Shown one piece after another: positions 63,806 to 64,000 of a stretch of 64,000 nt of DNA. Source of the DNA: an uncultured SAR116 cluster alpha proteobacterium. Lineage in GTDB: Bacteria; Pseudomonadota; Alphaproteobacteria; Puniceispirillales; Marisalimonadaceae. Each line of letters opens with the position of its first letter. Within the stretch, counting starts at the first letter, position 1. Below the pieces are notes generated by a model. The model was given only the letters and a program-made list of their open reading frames with translations. It searched no databases and was not told the origin of the DNA. The translations under genes and the position numbers were made by a program. The DNA lies in NCBI GenBank assembly GCA_902622875.1, contig CACNRW010000007.1:17219-81218 (forward strand), in the 5' to 3' direction.

Positions 63806-64000
63806 ATGTACACAAGAACTCATATTTTTAAATTTGTTAATAAGGTATCAAAAGATTCTTTCAGACTTTTTTGTATTAATTACACAGATACTTTATTTAA
63901 AGACGGTCTCAATTTTTCTTTATTTATTGATATTTCTGACACCTCATTTCAATTCTTAACAGTTTGGAAGTCAGAAAAAGAATGGGCAAAGTCTTATAAA
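63806..64000 (+). CDS. Hypothetical protein, truncated by the right window edge
   Basis: Open frame from ATG at 63806, MYTRTHIFKFVNKVSKDSFRLFCINYTDTLFKDGLNFSLFIDISDTSFQFLTVWKSEKEWAKSYK; upstream TTAGAGGTTAGAGGT purine-rich RBS-like stretch. Confidence 0.6.
   Translation, partial: MYTRTHIFKFVNKVSKDSFRLFCINYTDTLFKDGLNFSLFIDISDTSFQFLTVWKSEKEWAKSYK

Overview
This is a 64 kb AT-rich, gene-dense bacterial chromosomal segment. Gene content and order suggest a streamlined, probably marine, alphaproteobacterium; that placement is inference. Most of the window is housekeeping: succinate dehydrogenase (sdhCDAB), zapE, mdh-sucCD-sucAB-lpdA, leuCDB-asd, ffh-rpsP-rimM-trmD-rplS, ftsY, mtaB, dapF, xth, lolA, ftsK, a dapC-like aminotransferase, htpG and one tRNA-Gly(GCC). 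The accessory blocks are: (i) a CDP-6-deoxyhexose / C-methyl sugar operon with a glycosyltransferase (2026-7914); (ii) a GldA/F/G + DUF4340-like ABC module (8070-12646); (iii) a glycosyltransferase/methyltransferase island between xth and lolA (46579-53044); (iv) a Gfo/Idh + DegT sugar pair next to the tRNA-Gly (60766-62872), followed by uncharacterised short genes at the right edge. The observation most worth checking is the predicted SucB (E2o). Its E3-binding domain lies N-terminal to the lipoyl domain, reversing the canonical lipoyl / E3-binding / catalytic order. No CRISPR array, transposase, phage structural gene or clear defence system was found.
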